DNA of 64,000 bases. Origin: Muriicola soli. GTDB lineage: Bacteria > Bacteroidota > Bacteroidia > Flavobacteriales > Flavobacteriaceae. The translations under genes were made by a program, and so were the position numbers. Below, one piece after another: positions 37,544 to 46,213 of the stretch (the stretch's first letter is position 1; each line of letters opens with the position of its first letter). Location: assembly GCF_004139715.1 (NCBI RefSeq), contig NZ_CP035544.1, positions 124,001 to 188,000 of the forward strand. Direction: 5' to 3'. The notes below the pieces were generated by a model. The model worked only from the letters and a program-made list of their open reading frames with translations, made no database searches and was not told the origin of the DNA.

Positions 37544-37577
37544 AGGCCGTACTTCAAAGTACGGCCTTTCTTTTTTG
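37544..37577 (+). terminator. Strong rho-independent terminator
   Basis: 10-bp perfect stem AGGCCGTACT / AGTACGGCCT, loop TCAA, then TTCTTTTTTG. Ends the small membrane ORF transcript before the Y-family polymerase gene. Confidence 0.88.
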
Positions 37578-37651
37578 TATATGTATTTTAACATGGAATA
37601 AATCCAAATAGATGGAAATAATCCATATCTTAGCTTTCCTTTTTCGACAGT

Positions 37652-38866
37652 ATGCAAAAGACCATCTTACACCTGGATCTCGACACTTTTTTTGTGTCGG
37701 TGGAACGACTCATCAACAGTGAGCTGAAGAACAAACCCCTGCTGGTAGGAGGCACCAGTGACAGGGGCGTAGTGGCTGCCTGCAGCTACGAAACCCGTGG
37801 CTTCGGTGTGCACTCGGGCATGCCCATGAAAATGGCCCGGGAACTCTGCCCCGAAGCCGTAGTGATTCGCGGTAATGCAGGCACCTATAGCAAACACTCC
37901 GATCTCGTGACCGACATCATCAAGGAGAAGGTCCCCGTCTTTGAAAAATCGAGTATTGACGAGTTCTATGCAGACCTTTCAGGGATGGACCGATTCTTTG
38001 GCTGCTATCAGTATGCCTCTGAATTGCGGAGGAGCATTATGAATGAAACAGGCCTTCCTATTTCCTTTGGCCTGTCTGTGAACAAGGTGGTCTCTAAAGT
38101 GGCTACCAACGAGGCTAAACCCAACAATCAGCTGAAGATCGACTTTGGATACGAAAAGCGGTTTTTGGCCCCGCTCTCCATCAAAAAGATTCCTATGGTG
38201 GGTGACAAGACCTACCAGACCCTTCGTAACCTGGGTCTGAGGCAGGTAAAAACCATACAGGAAATGCCGGTAGACATCATGCAGCGGGTACTGGGTGCCA
38301 ACGGCAAGGTGATCTGGAAACGCGCCAATGGGGTAGATAATACGCCCGTTATTCCTTTTTCAGATCGCAAATCAATCTCCACAGAACGCACTTTTGACAG
38401 GGATACCATTGATATAGTCAAGTTGAGGGGTATTCTGATTGCCATGACGGAGAACTTGGCCTACCAGTTGAGGCGGGGAGAAAAATTAACCGCCTGCATT
38501 GCAGTAAAGGTGCGTTACTCAGATTTCAATACCTATTCCAAACAAATGCGTATTCCCTATACCAGCGCAGACCACATCCTGATTCCCAGGATCCTGGAGC
38601 TGTTCAATATTCTGTATAACAAACGGATGCTGGTCAGACTCATAGGGATCAGGTTTAGTTATCTGGTTCCGGGAAATTACCAGATCAATTTGTTTGAAGA
38701 TACCGAAGAAGCCCTTAATCTTTACGCGGCCATGGACGACCTCCGGAAGCGTTTCGGGGACAAGAGCGTCATACGTGCTTCGGGAATGGGAGCCAAGACC
38801 ATCGGGAGGATGGTGAACCCCTTTAACGGGCAGCCTCCCATTGTGCTGGCTCACCGAAAACAATAA
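37652..38866 (+). CDS. dinB: Y-family translesion DNA polymerase (DinB/Pol IV)
   Basis: 404 residues. Palm catalytic residues are seen in LHLDLDTFFVSVERL (Asp 9 and 11) and KSSIDEFYADLSGMDRF. HhH-containing thumb follows (IPMVGDKTYQTLRNLGL), then the little finger (ISTERTFDRDTI). The C-terminus includes the short QINLFEDTEEA segment, a probable sliding-clamp binding motif. Its operon partner is the DnaE at 39332, an arrangement like ImuB-DnaE2 mutagenesis cassettes. No lexA/imuA-type gene precedes it here. Confidence 0.9.
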   Translation: MQKTILHLDLDTFFVSVERLINSELKNKPLLVGGTSDRGVVAACSYETRGFGVHSGMPMKMARELCPEAVVIRGNAGTYSKHSDLVTDIIKEKVPVFEKSSIDEFYADLSGMDRFFGCYQYASELRRSIMNETGLPISFGLSVNKVVSKVATNEAKPNNQLKIDFGYEKRFLAPLSIKKIPMVGDKTYQTLRNLGLRQVKTIQEMPVDIMQRVLGANGKVIWKRANGVDNTPVIPFSDRKSISTERTFDRDTIDIVKLRGILIAMTENLAYQLRRGEKLTACIAVKVRYSDFNTYSKQMRIPYTSADHILIPRILELFNILYNKRMLVRLIGIRFSYLVPGNYQINLFEDTEEALNLYAAMDDLRKRFGDKSVIRASGMGAKTIGRMVNPFNGQPPIVLAHRKQ

Positions 38867-38867
38867 G

Positions 38868-38890
38868 AAATTCCAAATCTCAAATTCCAA
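38868..38890 (+). repeat. Left inverted repeat of the cassette
   Basis: 23 bp, starts AAATTCCAAATCTCAAATTC; reverse complement of 39297-39319 with no mismatch. Outside it the pairing stops at once. Confidence 0.9.
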
Positions 38891-38904
38891 AATCCAAAAA
38901 TGAA

Positions 38905-39279
38905 ATGATGAAAAATAATAAAGTATATGATCTAGAAGAACGGACTTATCTATTTGCAAGAGATTGTAGGCTTTTTGTGAAATCCTTGCGAAGCACGCTG
39001 AGCAACATAGAAGATGGGAAACAGTTAATCAGGGCTTCTGGCTCTATAGGGGCTAATTATATAGAAGCCAACGAAAAACTGGGGGGAAGAGATTTTTTGA
39101 TGAGACTCAAAATAGCGCGAAAAGAAGCTAAAGAAGCGTATTACTGGTTAAGGTTGCTAAAAGACATTAACTCCAATTGTTGTGAAGAAGTAGAGATATT
39201 AATGAGCGAAGTAGCGGAATTAAAAAGGATACTTTCAGCCATAATTAATAAAACCTCACCCAGCAAAGAGACCTTATAG
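38905..39279 (+). CDS. Four-helix-bundle protein (23S rRNA IVS/Avd-like)
   Basis: 124 residues with four amphipathic helices. Signatures are YLFARDCRLFVKSL, ASGSIGANYIEANE and FLMRLKIARKEAKEAYYWLRLL, which define the family of proteins encoded in 23S rRNA intervening sequences and related to Avd of diversity-generating retroelements. No catalytic site; family members bind nucleic acid. Start at 38905 or 38908 (two ATGs). Lies alone inside perfect 23-bp inverted repeats. Confidence 0.88.
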   Translation: MMKNNKVYDLEERTYLFARDCRLFVKSLRSTLSNIEDGKQLIRASGSIGANYIEANEKLGGRDFLMRLKIARKEAKEAYYWLRLLKDINSNCCEEVEILMSEVAELKRILSAIINKTSPSKETL

Positions 39280-39296
39280 TAATAAAATCTCACCTA

Positions 39297-39319
39297 TTGG
39301 AATTTGAGATTTGGAATTT
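39297..39319 (-). repeat. Right inverted repeat of the cassette
   Basis: Perfect partner of 38868-38890, followed by one more GGAATTT unit at 39320-39326. A TTG at 39311 inside it is in frame with dnaE2. Confidence 0.9.
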
Positions 39320-39331
39320 GGAATTTATACC

Positions 39332-42300
39332 TTGTATTTAAACTGTCACACATACTACAGCCTCCGCTACGGAACTTTCTCCGAGGTGGCCCTGTTGGAG
39401 CTTGCCAGGGAGAACGAGGTCACCCGCCTTGCCCTTACCGATATCAACAATACCTCGGCCTGCCTCAACTTTGTGAGAAGAGCTCCGGATTTTGGGATAC
39501 AACCTATCCTGGGGATCGATTTCCGGAACGGGGTGGATGTCTGTTATGTAGGTATTGCAAAAAATAATCAAGGGTATCGGGAACTGAACGGTTTCCTCTC
39601 GGAACACCTCCACCAGGAAAAGGAATTTCCAAAACAAGCCCCGGCTTTTCGGAATGCATTTGTCATCTATCCCTTTGAAAAAGTACTGCTCAATGACCAG
39701 GAACATTTCCGTGAGCATGAGTATATCGGTATTTCTGTGGCAGACCTGAGGAGACTGCCCTTTTCCCGACTTATGGAACACAGGGACAAATTGGTGGTGT
39801 TGCAGCCGGTGACTTTCCGCAATAAGCGCGATTTTAATGCCCACCGCCTGCTTAGGGCTATTGACAATAATGTGCTACTGAGTAAACTCCCCAAGGAAGA
39901 GGAGGCTTCTCCCGAAGAGAAAATGTTCCCTGTGAGGAACCTGGCCAATGTCTTTTCCGAATATTCCTTTATACTGAAGAATACGGAACAACTCATGCAC
40001 AATTGCAGTATCTCTTTCGATTTTTCGGTATCACGCAAATCCCAGAATCTCAGCACCTACCTCGAAAGCAGAGAGGCCGATGAAAAACTCCTGGAAGAGT
40101 TATGTTATCAGGGCCTGCCGTACCGTTACCCGGTAGTAGATAACAAGATAAGGGAGCGACTTGCCAAAGAATTGGAACTCATTAAAGAAAAGGGCTTTGT
40201 TTCTTACTTCCTGATTAACTGGGACATCGTCACCGAAGCCCGTAAACGTGATTTTTATTACGTGGGAAGAGGGAGCGGGGCCAACAGTATTGTGGCCTAC
40301 CTGCTCCGGATCACCGATGTAGACCCCATAGAACTCGATCTCTATTTTGAACGTTTTATCAATTTATACCGTACTAATCCGCCCGATTTCGACATTGACT
40401 TCTCCTGGAAGGATCGGGAAGAAATAACGCAGTACATTTTTGATCGCTTTCAGCACGTGGCCCTGCTGGGGACTTACGTCACCTTTAAATCGAGGGGTGT
40501 GATACGGGAACTGGGAAAAGTCTTTGGCCTCCCCAAGGCAGAGATCGACTTCCTTTGTGAAGGGCATTACACCCCTTCCCAGCTGGATGAGGTCTCCCTG
40601 CTGGTCCTCAAATACGGCAACCTGATTAAAGACATGCCCAATTATCTGAGTATCCACGCCGGGGGTATCCTGATCAGCGATAAACCCCTGCATAGTTTTT
40701 CCGCCACCCACCTGCCGCCCAAAGGCTTCCCAACTGTCCAGTTCGACATGGTGATCGCCGAAGATGTAGGCCTGTATAAGTTCGATATCCTGGGGCAAAG
40801 GGGTCTGGCCAAGATCAAGGAAGCCATACAGATCCTGGCCCTCAACCAGCCTGAAGAATACGCCGGTATCGACATCCATGATATCAGGAAATTTAAGCAA
40901 GACCCCCACATCAACAGTATTATACGTTCGGCCCAGTGTATGGGCTGCTTTTACGTAGAATCTCCAGCCATGCGGATGCTGCTGAGAAAACTGGAGGTAG
41001 ATACCTATCTGGGATTGGTGGCTGCCAGCTCTATCATCAGGCCGGGGGTTGCACAGAGCGGAATGATGCGGGAGTACATACTGCGGCATCGCAACCCGGG
41101 GAGGGCAGAGGAGAAGGGGCATCCCGTAATGCTCAATATCATGCCGGAGACCTACGGGGTGATGGTTTACCAGGAAGATGTGATTAAGGTAGCCCACTAT
41201 TTTGCCGGCCTTAGCCTGGGGGAAGCTGACGTGCTTCGAAGGGGAATGAGCGGCAAGTACCGATCCCGCCAGGAATTCCAGAAGATCAAAGACAGGTTTG
41301 TTGAAAATTGCCGTAACAAGGGATACGAGGAATCGCTGATTCATGAGATCTGGCACCAGGTGGCCAGTTTTGCCGGATATGCATTTGCCAAAGGACATTC
41401 TGCCTCCTATGCTGTGGAGAGTTATCAAAGCCTGTTTTTGAGGGCCTACTACCCCCTGGAATACCTGGTGGCCGTACTCAATAACGGCGGTGGGTTCTAC
41501 CGCTCAGAATTCTATGTACACGAGGCACGTATGCTGGGAGCTGTGATCCATGCTCCCTGTGTGAATAAAAGCCTGGCTGTGAACTGTATCTACGGCAAGG
41601 AGATCTACCTGGGCTATATGTACCTGAAAGATCTGGAGTCCCGGGTGATGGACCGTATCCTGAAAGAGCGGCAGGCCCATGGCAGCTTTACCTCCCTGGA
41701 GGACTTTTTAGACCGGGTGCTGATTTCCATTGAACAGATCAGTATTCTGATCCGGATAAACGCTTTCCGCTTTACGGGCGTGAACAAGCACGAGCTCTTG
41801 TGGCAGGCCCACCTTTTCCTCTCCAAGGGGAATACTGTAGACCACCCTAAACTCTTTCCCCCAACCCATCAGGATTTTGAGATCCCCAGGCTCCATACTA
41901 CTGATCTGGAAACGGCCTTTACCCAACTCGAATTACTCGGGTTTTGCCTCTGCAGTCCCTTTGATTTACTAAAAGAGCCCCCAAAAAACAACAACGGGAG
42001 TAAAGATCTGCCTGCCTGCGAGGGGAGAAATATTGATATCTATGGCTACCTGGTAACGGTAAAAAACACCAAAACCCATACCGGCAAGCGAATGAACTTT
42101 GCCACCCTGGTAGACCAGCAGGGAGAGGTTTTCGATACGGTTTTATTTCCTCCGGTAGCGGCCAAATACCATTTCAGGGGTAAGGGAATCTATCGTTTTT
42201 ACGGTAAGGTAGTGAGCGAATTTGGCTTTCTCAGTATTGAGGTTTTGAAGATGCAAAAGCAGGATTATATACAGGATCCCAGATATGCCGATATGAAAAC

Positions 42301-42385
42301 AGCTAATAAAAGAAGTCCTTTGGCCAGGTCCAATAAACAAGTGACAGATGAAGAGCTCCATACATCAGACAAAAAAGGGAACTAA
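39332..42385 (+). CDS. DNA polymerase III alpha subunit, DnaE2-like (translesion cassette)
   Basis: 1017 residues from the TTG at 39332, where conserved similarity begins (YLNCHTYYSLRYGTFSE); a TTG at 39311 inside the inverted repeat is also in frame. The PHP domain is degenerate: NCHTYYS replaces the HxH of the replicative enzyme. Palm aspartates are in PPDFDIDFSW, and ISIHAGGILIS, FAKGHSASYAV and a C-terminal OB-fold (ATLVDQQGEVFDTV) follow. No exonuclease domain. Pairs with dinB as an error-prone cassette. Confidence 0.88.
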   Translation: MYLNCHTYYSLRYGTFSEVALLELARENEVTRLALTDINNTSACLNFVRRAPDFGIQPILGIDFRNGVDVCYVGIAKNNQGYRELNGFLSEHLHQEKEFPKQAPAFRNAFVIYPFEKVLLNDQEHFREHEYIGISVADLRRLPFSRLMEHRDKLVVLQPVTFRNKRDFNAHRLLRAIDNNVLLSKLPKEEEASPEEKMFPVRNLANVFSEYSFILKNTEQLMHNCSISFDFSVSRKSQNLSTYLESREADEKLLEELCYQGLPYRYPVVDNKIRERLAKELELIKEKGFVSYFLINWDIVTEARKRDFYYVGRGSGANSIVAYLLRITDVDPIELDLYFERFINLYRTNPPDFDIDFSWKDREEITQYIFDRFQHVALLGTYVTFKSRGVIRELGKVFGLPKAEIDFLCEGHYTPSQLDEVSLLVLKYGNLIKDMPNYLSIHAGGILISDKPLHSFSATHLPPKGFPTVQFDMVIAEDVGLYKFDILGQRGLAKIKEAIQILALNQPEEYAGIDIHDIRKFKQDPHINSIIRSAQCMGCFYVESPAMRMLLRKLEVDTYLGLVAASSIIRPGVAQSGMMREYILRHRNPGRAEEKGHPVMLNIMPETYGVMVYQEDVIKVAHYFAGLSLGEADVLRRGMSGKYRSRQEFQKIKDRFVENCRNKGYEESLIHEIWHQVASFAGYAFAKGHSASYAVESYQSLFLRAYYPLEYLVAVLNNGGGFYRSEFYVHEARMLGAVIHAPCVNKSLAVNCIYGKEIYLGYMYLKDLESRVMDRILKERQAHGSFTSLEDFLDRVLISIEQISILIRINAFRFTGVNKHELLWQAHLFLSKGNTVDHPKLFPPTHQDFEIPRLHTTDLETAFTQLELLGFCLCSPFDLLKEPPKNNNGSKDLPACEGRNIDIYGYLVTVKNTKTHTGKRMNFATLVDQQGEVFDTVLFPPVAAKYHFRGKGIYRFYGKVVSEFGFLSIEVLKMQKQDYIQDPRYADMKTANKRSPLARSNKQVTDEELHTSDKKGN

Positions 42386-42453
42386 ACTAAAAGCTGTAAT
42401 TCGAAAGAGACAAATAGATATCTTTGAAAAAGCTACCTCAATGTGAAAAAATA

Positions 42454-43377
42454 ATGATGAATAAAAAGAGCGCTAAAAAAGGAGTAATCTTTTTTCTGGG
42501 AATACTCACCATTTCCTGCTCTTCCACCTTCGAGGAAGTAGGTACTATTGAAGAGGACATCCTAATTCCTAAAGAAGAGGTAGATCTGCCTTTGAAAGAA
42601 TTGAGCTTGTTAGATGTATCCTACGGCGAAAACCCACAACAGGCTTATGATATCTATTTGCCCGCAGACCGATCGTCTGATAAAACCAAGGTGATCCTAC
42701 TCGTTCATGGCGGAGGATGGGTTGAAGGGGATAAGGCCAGTATGACACCTTTTATAGAGCTGATCAAAGAACGACACCCCCAACATGCCATTGTAAATAT
42801 GAATTACGTTCTGGCTGGAGTAACTCCGGTGATTCCTGCGTTTCCCAACCAGTTTCTCGATATTCGGAAGGTGGTTGAAAAAATTATTGCTGAAAAGGAA
42901 GATTTACAGCTCCTACCTGAATTTGGTCTTATCGGGACCAGCGCAGGTGCCCACTTGTCATTAATGTACGATTTTGTCTATGACACAGAAGACCGGGTAA
43001 AATTTGTGGTAGATATCGTGGGCCCAACCGATTTTACTCATCCGTTCTTTTCAGAGGACCTTAATTTTAGCCTGGCCCTGTCACTCTTTGTTGACGAAAG
43101 CCAGTACCCTGAAGGTACCAATTACGCCGAAGCTACAAGTCCGGTTTTTAATGTTAGTTCAATGAGCAGTCCGGTTGCTATGTTCTACGGAAATCAGGAT
43201 CCGCTCGTGCCCCTTGGCAATGGCGAGGCCCTGGATGTTGCCCTAACTTCTTTTGAAATAGAGCATATCTATACTATTTATGAAGGCGGACATGGGGATG
43301 ATTGGAGTGATGCTGATATCCTAGATCTGCAAGAACAGATCAGCCGGTTTATTGAGGAATATCTTCCGGTTAATTAA
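42454..43377 (+). CDS. Alpha/beta-hydrolase lipoprotein (esterase/BD-FAE-like)
   Basis: 307 residues from ATG 42454, giving a lipoprotein signal (GVIFFLGILTISCSS); an upstream TTG at 42424 is less likely. The oxyanion motif VHGGGWVEGDK, nucleophile elbow GTSAGAHLSL (Ser), acid in MFYGNQDPLVPL and His in YEGGHGDDW complete the triad. Resembles acetyl/feruloyl esterases of Bacteroidota. Substrate unknown. Confidence 0.83.
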   Translation: MMNKKSAKKGVIFFLGILTISCSSTFEEVGTIEEDILIPKEEVDLPLKELSLLDVSYGENPQQAYDIYLPADRSSDKTKVILLVHGGGWVEGDKASMTPFIELIKERHPQHAIVNMNYVLAGVTPVIPAFPNQFLDIRKVVEKIIAEKEDLQLLPEFGLIGTSAGAHLSLMYDFVYDTEDRVKFVVDIVGPTDFTHPFFSEDLNFSLALSLFVDESQYPEGTNYAEATSPVFNVSSMSSPVAMFYGNQDPLVPLGNGEALDVALTSFEIEHIYTIYEGGHGDDWSDADILDLQEQISRFIEEYLPVN

Positions 43378-43734
43378 TGCGAGTATGCCTTGTCTCTTTA
43401 AAAGATTTGTACTGGTATTTGTGCAAGCTATGCTTATTTAGACTACATTTAATAGTATTCCCCAAGACTACAGTATTTCGCGCACAGTTTCGCCGCTTGT
43501 ATATCCTACCTGATATGACGGTTTTTTGAAGTAAATCAAAACCAACCGTCATGAAACCAGTTTTATTTTTATTCCTGTTTTTTTTCACAAAACGTACTAA
43601 GAGCTTCCCAAAAAACAATTTTAAATTATTCTGTTACAACCTTGCCTATGTACAAGGTTTTAAAACAATATGCATCACCGTTGCATTGATAAAATTTCAC
43701 ATTAATATTATTAATTAATCTAAACCAACCAATT
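43378..43734. other. Intergenic region
   Basis: No convincing gene. An ATG at 43551 begins a signal-like MKPVLFLFLFFF but the rest is low-quality and may be a remnant. A long-looped hairpin, TGACGGTT (43516-43523) with AACCGTCA (43544-43551), ends at that ATG. Confidence 0.35.
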
Positions 43735-44238
43735 ATGAAAAACCTAACAAAGTATGTAATGTTAATCACCTTGCTTTTTTTAGCCGTGTCTTGTAGTGAA
43801 GATGAACCAGAAATAATACTTGCCAAAGAAGGAGGGCCTTTTGAGATCAGTGAATTAATAGGTAATTGGGAAGCTACACAAGGAGTTTTCTTGAGAATCA
43901 GTGACAATTTGGTAGTGGATATAGTTGCGGATGGGGGATCTTTATCCCTAACCGTCCAAAGCGGCGACAGATGTACCTTTACTGTTGAACCGTTTGGTCG
44001 TGAGGCATACACCGTAAGTGGTGAAATGTACTGGGGAGACTATGAAGGTAACGATGCATTAATCATTGTATGGGATGGTAGTTCTCCTGATGAAGGGTCT
44101 TTTTTCCCGGTACAGGGAGTTGAACTTACCGCTACAACCTTTAGTTTGGGCTGCTTATCTGAATGCGGGGAATATGATTTTGATAATAATGGAAATTTTG
44201 AAGTAGCCGATTTAGGCTTTGAGTTTGTACGGAATTAA
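43735..44238 (+). CDS. Lipocalin-like lipoprotein of unknown function
   Basis: 167 residues with a lipoprotein signal (YVMLITLLFLAVSCSED). The mature part begins ISELIGNWEATQGVFL, the usual start of flavobacterial lipocalin-like domains, and is beta-rich and acidic (EYDFDNNGNFEVADL near the end). No ligand can be inferred. Own terminator follows. Confidence 0.7.
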   Translation: MKNLTKYVMLITLLFLAVSCSEDEPEIILAKEGGPFEISELIGNWEATQGVFLRISDNLVVDIVADGGSLSLTVQSGDRCTFTVEPFGREAYTVSGEMYWGDYEGNDALIIVWDGSSPDEGSFFPVQGVELTATTFSLGCLSECGEYDFDNNGNFEVADLGFEFVRN

Positions 44239-44278
44239 AATCCCTGTCCATGTTTTTAAAGGATTTTGATATTAATAT

Positions 44279-44315
44279 AAACCCTGCTAATTAATTTTAG
44301 CGGGGTTATTTTTAT
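44279..44315 (+). terminator. Terminator after the lipocalin-like gene
   Basis: AACCCTGCT / AGCGGGGTT (one G-U pair), then ATTTTTAT. Confidence 0.7.
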
Positions 44316-44506
44316 GAAATAAACTCAGGTCCACTCTAATACAAAAAAGCATCCCAATTTTCTATACAGAAAAAGTAAAGCTTTCCGACTCGAAAAGGGC
44401 CCAAATAGATGGCCCTCCACAAGTAAAACCCCGGCTAACTCCGTTAGCTCTGGTACTTTTTCCATTCCTTCGCCTATATGAGCAAGCTTTTTGGCTCTGA
44501 AATGAA

Positions 44507-44540
44507 AAAAGTCCCTTATACATTGTATAAAGGACTTTTC
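44507..44540 (-). terminator. Terminator downstream of tRNA-Asp
   Basis: Arms AAAAGTCCCTTATAC / GTATAAAGGACTTTT pair over 15 bp with one G-U. On the minus strand it follows the tRNA and ends in TTTTTT. Confidence 0.75.
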
Positions 44541-44546
44541 TTCTTG

Positions 44547-44620
44547 CGGTCTGGACGGGACTCGAACCCGCGACCCCCTGCGTGACAGGCAGGTATTCTA
44601 ACCAACTGAACTACCAGACC
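44547..44620 (-). tRNA. tRNA-Asp (GTC)
   Basis: 74 nt on the minus strand, no encoded CCA. Acceptor GGTCTGG/CCAGACC with discriminator G, D-arm with GTTCAGTTGGTTAGAAT, anticodon stem-loop CCTGC CTGTCAC GCAGG (anticodon GTC), T-arm with GGTTCGAGTCC. Confidence 0.97.
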
Positions 44621-44735
44621 AATGATTTTATCTCTTTTTAGTGAGACTCTGACTACAGTCAGATTCAAATCTTGCTTCAACGGCTTTTAAAGCACGTTTG
44701 TTCAACCTTTCCCCTATATGGTTCGTAGGCGGATG

Positions 44736-44766
44736 CAAATATACGTTGCTTATCGAATTACACAAA
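44736..44766 (-). promoter_or_regulatory. Promoter for tRNA-Asp
   Basis: On the minus strand TTTG (44763-44766), 19 nt, TATATTTG (44736-44743): an exact match to the Bacteroidota consensus. It lies ~115 nt upstream of the tRNA, leaving a leader of about 110 nt. Confidence 0.65.
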
Positions 44767-44789
44767 CAATTTTTCCAAAATAAAACACC

Positions 44790-45719
44790 CTATCCAAATG
44801 CCTGCCTTTCAATCATAAAAGTATTCAGGACCTTGGAAAATTCTTCCCTGATATCTACAGGGACATACTTGATCTTATACTTGGCACAGGTCAGTTTTAA
44901 CTCGTCCATAAAAGCGTGGACCTCTTTTTCGTAGGCTTCCTTTATAGTATCTGCAAAAAGATCTATATGAACTCCTGTTTCCACATCCTTAAAACGCTTT
45001 GGCGTATTTTCAAAATTAAAGGACAATTCGGTTTCCATATCCAGTAAGTGAAATATAACTACCTCGTGCTTGTTGTATTTTAAATGCCGCAGGGCATCAA
45101 ATAATTGCTCGTCCTCGGCTTCTGTCTGAAACATGTCTGTAAATAAAAAGACAAGACTTCGTCGCTTTAGTTTTTCTGCTATCTGATGCAGATAGGTGAA
45201 AGTCTTTGTTCCTGTTCCTTTTTTTCCGGCATCACCTACCTCGTTCAATCTGGCCAGCAACATCTGATGATGACGCTCGCTCCCTTTCTCGGGGGAATAA
45301 TGAGAATAAACGTGAGAATAAATACTGAGGCCTACGGCATCGCGCTGCTTCTTCAATATATTCATCAGGGCGGCAATCGCCAGGACACCGAATCCTATTT
45401 TGTTGAGGTTTTTTAAACTGAGATCTTTTAATTCCGGATAGTACATGGAAGCCGAATTGTCGAGGATCATATGACATCTCAGGTTGGTCTCTTCCTCATA
45501 GCGCTTGGTGTAGAGCTTGTCGGTCTTACCGTATAACTTCCAGTCGATATGCTTCGTACTCTCCCCGATATTGTAAATTTTATGCTCTGCAAATTCCGCT
45601 GAAAAACCGTGAAAGGGACTTTTGTGAATGCCACTAATAAATCCTTCCACTACTTGTTTTGCAAGAAGCTCAAGATTTTGAAATAACCCGCTTTGTTCTA
45701 ATTTTTGTTGCAGATCCAT
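44790..45719 (-). CDS. DUF58 domain protein (MoxR-associated)
   Basis: 309 residues from the ATG at 45719 (MDLQQKLEQSGLFQNLELLA); nine more codons upstream are open. The DUF58 signature is IGESTKHIDWKLYGKTDKLYTKRYE; a vWA-like fold follows with the MIDAS-type DNSAS. Cytoplasmic, no membrane segments. Usually works with a MoxR ATPase in BatA-type clusters, but none lies nearby. Confidence 0.85.
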   Translation of the reverse strand: MDLQQKLEQSGLFQNLELLAKQVVEGFISGIHKSPFHGFSAEFAEHKIYNIGESTKHIDWKLYGKTDKLYTKRYEEETNLRCHMILDNSASMYYPELKDLSLKNLNKIGFGVLAIAALMNILKKQRDAVGLSIYSHVYSHYSPEKGSERHHQMLLARLNEVGDAGKKGTGTKTFTYLHQIAEKLKRRSLVFLFTDMFQTEAEDEQLFDALRHLKYNKHEVVIFHLLDMETELSFNFENTPKRFKDVETGVHIDLFADTIKEAYEKEVHAFMDELKLTCAKYKIKYVPVDIREEFSKVLNTFMIERQAFG

Positions 45720-45751
45720 TGCCCTAAGATACGGATATGAGTACAAAAAAA

Positions 45752-45769
45752 CCCGGGTGTTTACCCGGG
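45752..45769 (-). terminator. Terminator after trxA
   Basis: Perfect stem CCCGGGT / ACCCGGG, loop GTTT, with TTTTTTT following on the minus strand. Ends the thioredoxin transcript just before the DUF58 gene. Confidence 0.88.
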
Positions 45770-45797
45770 CCTTATGTTTTATCTGAATAAAGTGCTT

Positions 45798-46115
45798 TTA
45801 TAGCGCAGCATCTATTGCATCAGTATAAACCTTCTTCGGAGATACACCTACTTGTCTGCTTACGATCTCACCTCCTTTAAATACCAGTACCGTTGGAATG
45901 TTCCTGACACCAAACTTCGCAGCGTATTCCTGATTGCTGTCTACGTCTACTTTTCCCACAACGGCTTTTCCGTCATATTCATCACTCACTTCGTCAATGA
46001 TTGGTCCTACCATTCGGCAAGGCCCGCACCAGGCCGCCCAAAAATCGACCACTACAGGTTTATCACTCTTTAATACTACTTCATCAAATGTAGCGTCTGT
46101 TATTTCTAATGCCAT
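45798..46115 (-). CDS. trxA: Thioredoxin
   Basis: Disulfide reductase of 105 residues from the ATG at 46115. Active site FWAAWCGPCRMVGPI, then VDVDSNQEYAAKFGVRNIPTV with the cis-proline. It could serve as electron donor to the thioredoxin-coupled ArsC elsewhere in the window (inference). Confidence 0.96.
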   Translation of the reverse strand: MALEITDATFDEVVLKSDKPVVVDFWAAWCGPCRMVGPIIDEVSDEYDGKAVVGKVDVDSNQEYAAKFGVRNIPTVLVFKGGEIVSRQVGVSPKKVYTDAIDAAL

Positions 46116-46213
46116 GATTCTTAAGTTTTGATTACGCAAATTTAGACAAATAATTCCCTAAAACCTTACTGGGGAAAGATTCGTTTTACCTATGCTATCA
46201 TCACTGCAGACTA

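Larger units (their letters stand above)
38868..39319. mobile_element. Inverted-repeat-bounded four-helix-bundle cassette
   Basis: A 452-bp segment bounded by perfect 23-bp inverted repeats at 38868-38890 and 39297-39319 (left arm begins AAATTCCAAATC, right arm begins TTGGAATTTGAG). The only gene inside is a TIGR02436-type four-helix-bundle protein. It begins one base after the dinB stop and ends 12 nt before the conserved dnaE2 start. Composition is AT-rich compared with both polymerase genes. No direct target duplication is obvious. Inference: an IVS-like mobile element inserted in the operon. Confidence 0.65.

Noticed and set aside
40364-41428. A 354-codon open frame on the minus strand
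   Set aside because: Antisense to dnaE2, whose palm motifs are clear. No domain seen in the antisense product.
43370-43618. An 82-codon minus-strand open frame
   Set aside because: Basic, low-complexity product overlapping the end of the esterase gene; looks like chance.
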